Below are positions 60,174-64,000 of a stretch of 64,000 nucleotides of DNA, piece after piece (within the stretch, counting starts at the first letter, position 1; every line of letters begins with the position of its first letter). The notes under the pieces are model-generated. The model had not been told where the DNA came from and ran no database searches. It saw nothing but the letters and a program-made list of their open reading frames with translations. The position numbers and the translations under genes are program-made. Where the stretch lies: NCBI GenBank assembly GCA_025345505.1, contig JANVCC010000077.1, positions 4,398,607-4,462,606 of the forward strand. The letters are read 5' to 3'. The DNA is from Todiramphus chloris collaris (lineage: Eukaryota > Chordata > Aves > Coraciiformes > Alcedinidae).

Positions 60174-62314
60174 GCTGAGTTTAATTTCCATTGGAAACCC
60201 GAAGCTCAGACAGGAAGGGATATAAAATGTAGTTGTGTTTTCAAGGACTGAATAGGGAGAGAGAGAAATGCCTTGGAGTTAGGAATGCGTGTCAGCCAGC
60301 CCTGCCCTGTGAAACACCCCATCTCCCCTTGCTGAGCTGCCAGATTTGAGAAAGATCTCCAGGCTGTGACCAAGCTGCAGTGTCAGACTCCCTACAACAA
60401 AAAACTATGGGGCCAAGGAGACATGGAGGGATGAGCTGGGGAGAGAAGAGCAGGAGGCATCTGCTGAGGCTACCTAGGTTGGTACCTAGAGGAGAAGACA
60501 AGTCTGGATTGCCACACCTCTGGCCCTCTGCACTGGAGGGGGCTTTGGGATGGGAAAGAGCCATGAATTTTTGGCATTCTGACTGTAAAGAGGGAATCAA
60601 GGTGAGGCAAAGATCCAGTAAGGCCATTCAAACCTACAAACTGCTTTCGTTGTCATGTCTCCCCTCCCCACTGAGGCACCTAAGCCAACCAGCAGCTTTG
60701 GATCAAGAGGACAAATGTTTCCCTGACTGCTGTGTTTCACCTTTTGGTAGCAATCCTCCCCTTCTGCCTTCCTGTAGGAGACACTTGCCTTTGAGGAGAG
60801 ATCTATTCAGGCTGGGCATACAGGACGCCATTCTTGGGAACATCTGCGATCAGCAGTGCAGCCCAACACAGGTCTACATCGACCAGTGGAGTCATCTGCT
60901 TGAACTTCCACCATCACCCTGGAGAGCAGCTGCCTTCCAGCCTCAGAGGTCTCCCACAGGGCCGGGGGAGGCTGCAGCACTCGGCTGACCAGTCCCCAGC
61001 CATCCCACCCCACCCCACGCACATCGATTTTACTGGGAAAGCCCAGATTTATCCCAGCACTACCTGCTCAGAGATCCCTGCCTTGGCCCTTGCCCCCGTG
61101 GCACAGCCAGCACCTGTACAGGTAACAGGCACCTTCCCCATCAGTTCTAGTCGGCAGCACAGGCTCATGAGATGCTGCGGCGTGGCTGGCACGCGAGCTG
61201 GGTTTGCCACAGGCAGAGCTGAGATGCAAGCTCACACTGCCAGGCGCTGTTGGGAAACCACAGGGCTATTTAAATAGATACACACTCTGCAGGGGCTGGG
61301 GTGGGAAAAGGACCCTTCAAAGCACTTACTGCACTTTGGCTTTAGCATTTTCTCAGGTAACATTGCCAGGAGGCCAGGCAACTTTGTTTCTCTTCTCAGT
61401 CCTTTTCTGTTCAGCTACATGATACCTCTTCCCATTTCCAGAACTCCTGCGGGACTGATTTCGTGCCATTTAACAGATTTATTATTTCCCTCTCAGAATT
61501 TCTTGGGGAGGGGGGAGAAAATGATGTATAAGAATGTTTCCTTTAAAATACCAGGACTTTGAGTTGCTCCTCCACAACGGCTCTGTTTAGATCCCATACT
61601 GAGCTCGAGTTCGACCAAAACCGTGTCAGTGCAAATGTTACAAACGACTGTTTCTTTCAGGAAACGCGTTCTTACCGCAGGGGGTGAGGTTATGGGCAAT
61701 GCTTGGATGAACCGCACACGGTGATTTTTCAGGAATCCCGGGGGGAATTCCCGGGCTGGGGAAGGTCTCTTACCTGTGTTGAACTTGCAGTAGCTCGATC
61801 GACCACTAGATGTCTTTGTGCACTGCCTGGCACTCCAGAGCAGGGCTCCTGCTGGTCAAGGCCAGGCTGATTTTGAACAGAAGTTGCCAAGGCCTTCTTT
61901 TGTCCATTGTATGCGTTAGTATTTTTTAACTTAATAATCGCTCTGTGTCCAGGAAGAGCTGTAATTCCATGATACTGCCCACGCATCCTGCACTGCCAGG
62001 GGTTACAGAAGTATTCAGTAAGTCACAACAACAGACAGAAGAAGTCCTGGCCTGGGTGCTCTGCACACATAAACCTCTGCTGAGTGTGTCACCACAGCCC
62101 TTTCACGCTCTGTCACAAAGCACAGGCAGAACTGACTGCTCCTGTCAGGCCTCTCGGTAACATCTGCCCAGCGCCTAGCACAGGGCAGCCCTACATAGAT
62201 TTCCTCACTGCCTGAGCTGGATGCCCACATAAAGGTGGAATTATCTGGGTCTTGACCTCCTTGAAGCTGTCAAACGCAAGACATCGCTGATGGCAAGAGA
62301 AGGCAGATGGAGCA

Positions 62315-62752
62315 AATTGCGGGTTGGAATCTTTTATTGAGTCATCAGTCCTGCTGTGTGGGTAGCATCTTAGCAACTGGAACCCAAGTATGCAAAAATA
62401 CTGAGTTTTCACAGTGAAAAAACAGACAGTATAAAATATTCCAGTATTGCCTCTTAGAACCATTAATTCAGTAAGACCCCTGTTTCAAAGGCAACATGCT
62501 TCTTCATTTTGTTTGCTTTCTATTCTCAACCCCTCCTCCACAAAAATGCAAGAAAACCTGTTCAGACAGCAACCCTCCTTACCCCACATAACCCGCACGT
62601 GTTGCGGGGAGAAAAACACTACACAAAATCCCCTCCTGATAGCCAAAGGTTTATCGTAGAACACTCTCCCAGTGGTGTCAGGGCCAAGAAGACATAGATT
62701 AGTGTGACACTGAGTGGTCCTGTTGTTCTACACACCGCAGACAACTGTGGTG
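62315..62752 (-). other. XPNPEP1: XPNPEP1 3' UTR
   Basis: This stretch follows the XPNPEP1 stop codon on the minus strand. It contains no continuing frame and ends just past the first canonical AATAAA. The length is about 440 nt if that signal is used. The cleavage position is inferred to be 10-25 nt beyond the signal. Longer isoforms ending further left cannot be excluded without RNA data. Confidence 0.65.
62333..62338 (-). terminator. XPNPEP1: Poly(A) signal AATAAA of XPNPEP1
   Basis: A canonical AATAAA hexamer (TTTATT on the plus strand) lies about 415 nt past the XPNPEP1 stop codon. It is the first canonical hexamer I found in the right orientation after the stop codon. The assignment rests on position and motif only. 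Confidence 0.65.
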
Positions 62753-62881
62753 CTACTGAACTCTGATGAGAGGCTCTGTCTCCCGGATGAGCCACTGAAG
62801 AGCTTCGTGCCGGCCTTGCCTCTCCAGTTCTGCTCCAATGACTTCCCTGCACTTCTGATGGTAGTCGTTCACCCAGTTACA
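62753..62881 (-). CDS. XPNPEP1: XPNPEP1 terminal coding exon with stop codon
   Basis: On the minus strand a pyrimidine-rich tract ending CTCTAG (AG at 62882-62883) precedes 42 codons and a TAG stop (62753-62755). The peptide begins CNWVNDYHQKCREVIG and continues through ELERQGRHEALQWLIRETEP to a short tail, LIRVQ. From memory, the human C-terminus (CDWLNNYH ... EALEWLIRETQPISKQH) is also exactly 42 residues from this cysteine and is alike throughout except for the last five or six residues. This segment is the C-terminal helix of the pita-bread catalytic domain. The exon joins in phase 0 to the exon ending at 63938. No frameshift or premature stop is present, so this is a functional gene and not a retrocopy. 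Confidence 0.95.
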   Translation of the reverse strand, partial: CNWVNDYHQKCREVIGAELERQGRHEALQWLIRETEPLIRVQ

Positions 62882-63937
62882 CTAGAGAAAGGGAGGGGTA
62901 TGACATTCAATGTAAACGTAGAAGAACTGGCGCCCTTAAAAGTTCTGTACAGCCAAAGACATTTGTAGGCCCTTGTGCTCCTTGGGATTGAGCTATTAGA
63001 CTGGGATGGGATCCTGTCCCAAAGAGACAGACCTCTAAAATATGGAGGTACAGACTGTACATTTGATGAGGGTAGGAACTGAAGCAATTTGTCCCAGGTT
63101 TTTGGAAGAGCCAAGGGTCAGTTCATCTGACAAATATTTAAAGTCTCTGCAATCGCTGCCTCCAGCAAGCCAAGAACAGCCACCTTGGCACAGTCTAGTA
63201 AATAGCTTTACAAATTTGTAACTGAAGAGTGCAGTCCTGAGACACAAGTTGCTCAGCTGATCTGAACATGTAACCTCATGACAAATCTTGGTACTCCTCA
63301 CAGTCCTCTCCATCAGGAAAAGGAAACGAAAATAGGATTATCATTCAGAAAAGGAGGATGGGTTGAGGGAAAACAAAGACTATGGTAGAAAATCAGGATG
63401 AAACACATCACGGTGAAGGCAGTGGGAGACCTAAACAGAAAGTTCAGAGTCTGAAGCTATTTAGGAAATAAATGCTGCTGAGCAGGTATCACTGATGTCT
63501 GCTTGGTGTCCATATGTCCTGCTGAATGTGGTGTGTCTGAATGGGACTGGTCACAAGTAGACAGAGACAACGAGGGACAGTCATTAGTGTAAGCCTCTGG
63601 GGAGACAGAGCGATAGCCGAAGCAAATGGAGGCAGGAGTAAGCAAAGAGAAGAGATGACAGTGATGAGTATCCCATCAAAGGAACTACCAAAACAACATC
63701 ACTGGAGAGGTCCTCACTGCCTTCATCATAGAATAATTTAAATTGGAAGGACCTCTGGAGAGCAGATCTAGTCCACCCTGCCATTCAAAACTGGATCAAG
63801 TTTAAAATAAAGTCATACTGCTCAGGATCACGCACTGGATCTATGAAATGGAACAGAGGCCAGTGGTTCCTGTGAACTGAACAGAACAAGGTGGTTCTAG
63901 TGCAAAGAAGGCAATGCAAACCTACTGTTTTACTTAC
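62882..63937 (-). other. XPNPEP1: XPNPEP1 last intron
   Basis: The intron is 1,056 bp and begins GTAAGT at 63937 on the minus strand. It ends in a pyrimidine tract with AG at 62882-62883. It is bounded by two exons whose joined reading frame matches XPNPEP1. It contains a CR1 3'-end fragment near 63725 and no other recognised element. The ORFs inside it have no family resemblance and are treated as chance. Confidence 0.9.
63725..63830 (-). repeat. CR1 LINE 3'-end fragment in XPNPEP1 intron
   Basis: The plus strand reads ATCATAGAATAATTTAAATT, then GGAAGGACC and AGTCCACCCTGCC. This is the diverged reverse complement of the CR1 3' terminus, which ends in ATTCTATGAT-like 8-mers. The element therefore lies on the minus strand, the same orientation as XPNPEP1. 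The first 60 bp are clear. The extension to about 63830 (ACTGCTCAGGATC) is weaker and the inner boundary is approximate. Confidence 0.75.
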
Positions 63938-64000
63938 CTCTTTTTGGGTCAGCAAATTAATATCAATCATTTTCGTCTGGATTGGAACCAGGGTTAAGGG
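63938..64000 (-). CDS. XPNPEP1: XPNPEP1 penultimate coding exon (partial, runs off window)
   Basis: XPNPEP1 is the cytosolic, metal-dependent X-prolyl aminopeptidase (peptidase family M24), which removes an N-terminal residue when proline is in position two. Read on the minus strand, the 63 bases form 21 intact codons, PLTLVPIQTKMIDINLLTQK plus a final E. This closely matches the block just before the C-terminal helix of vertebrate XPNPEP1 (remembered human version: PLTLVPIQTKMIDVDSLTDK then E). The exon ends AAAGAG|GTAAGT, a consensus 5' splice site whose GT starts at 63937. The phase is 0 and joins in frame to the exon at 62753-62881. The 5' end of the exon and the metal-binding catalytic residues lie beyond the right edge. 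The secreted or membrane paralogue XPNPEP2 is a poorer match in this block. Confidence 0.95.

Larger units (their letters stand above)
48391..62314. other. Intergenic region downstream of XPNPEP1, no gene recognised
   Basis: Mixed-composition unique DNA with homopolymer tracts and candidate regulatory elements at 55.1 and 58.2 kb. The longest ORF (202 codons, 60380-60988, plus) is in GC-richer sequence, has no domain and is judged chance. Longer 3' UTR isoforms of XPNPEP1 could reach into its right end. Confidence 0.7.

Noticed and set aside
60380..60988. 202-codon plus-strand ORF downstream of XPNPEP1.
   Set aside because: No domain, no splice or promoter context, GC-richer DNA and overlapping frames on the other strand.
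62714..62968. Plus-strand ORF of 84 codons across the XPNPEP1 terminal exon.
   Set aside because: It is the antisense shadow of the XPNPEP1 coding exon.
1..64000. CRISPR arrays, tRNA or rRNA genes, insertion sequences and operons.
   Set aside because: None seen; the DNA is vertebrate nuclear sequence.

Overview
The window is vertebrate nuclear DNA, almost certainly from a bird. It is mostly AT-rich and non-coding, and its recognisable repeats are CR1 LINEs, the dominant avian retrotransposon, plus one short endogenous-retrovirus solo LTR. I saw no Alu- or L1-like element, no bacterial gene organisation, no CRISPR array and no tRNA or rRNA. Very few of the open reading frames here are believable genes.

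The only certain gene is at the right edge, on the minus strand: the last two coding exons and the 3' UTR of XPNPEP1 (cytosolic X-prolyl aminopeptidase 1). The penultimate exon is 63938-64000 and runs off the window. A 1,056-bp intron with consensus splice sites follows, then the terminal exon with its stop codon (62753-62881) and a 3' UTR to a poly(A) signal at 62333-62338. In other amniotes the 3' end of XPNPEP1 faces a long gene desert leading to SORCS1, so the other 62 kb is probably part of that desert (inference from synteny).

The desert holds: (1) a very old CR1/L3-type reverse-transcriptase fragment near 8.3 kb; (2) a possible terminal exon with acceptor, 60-codon ORF and poly(A) signal at 14.76-15.04 kb; (3) old CR1/L3-like debris near 24.95 kb and 33.7 kb; (4) a 5'-truncated CR1 3' end at 36.16-36.67 kb; (5) at 38.7-41.3 kb the 5' half of a CR1 (5' UTR, ORF1 with an SGNH/GDSL-like esterase domain, start of the ORF2 endonuclease), with a 352-bp class II-like solo LTR and perfect 6-bp target duplication inserted in ORF1; (6) a 226-codon ORF of unknown meaning at 45.8-46.5 kb; (7) a CpG-island-like segment at 47.8-48.4 kb with a candidate minus-strand first exon; (8) several CpG-retaining, homeobox-site-like stretches (42.6-42.9, 55.1-55.4, 58.2-58.3 kb) that look like candidate long-range regulatory elements.

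The most interesting local structure is the nested CR1/LTR complex at 38.7-41.3 kb. CR1 copies usually keep their 3' end, but this one keeps the 5' end, has lost its 3' end, and has a roughly 83% identical 124-bp direct repeat at each end. I found no evidence for a new multi-gene system.
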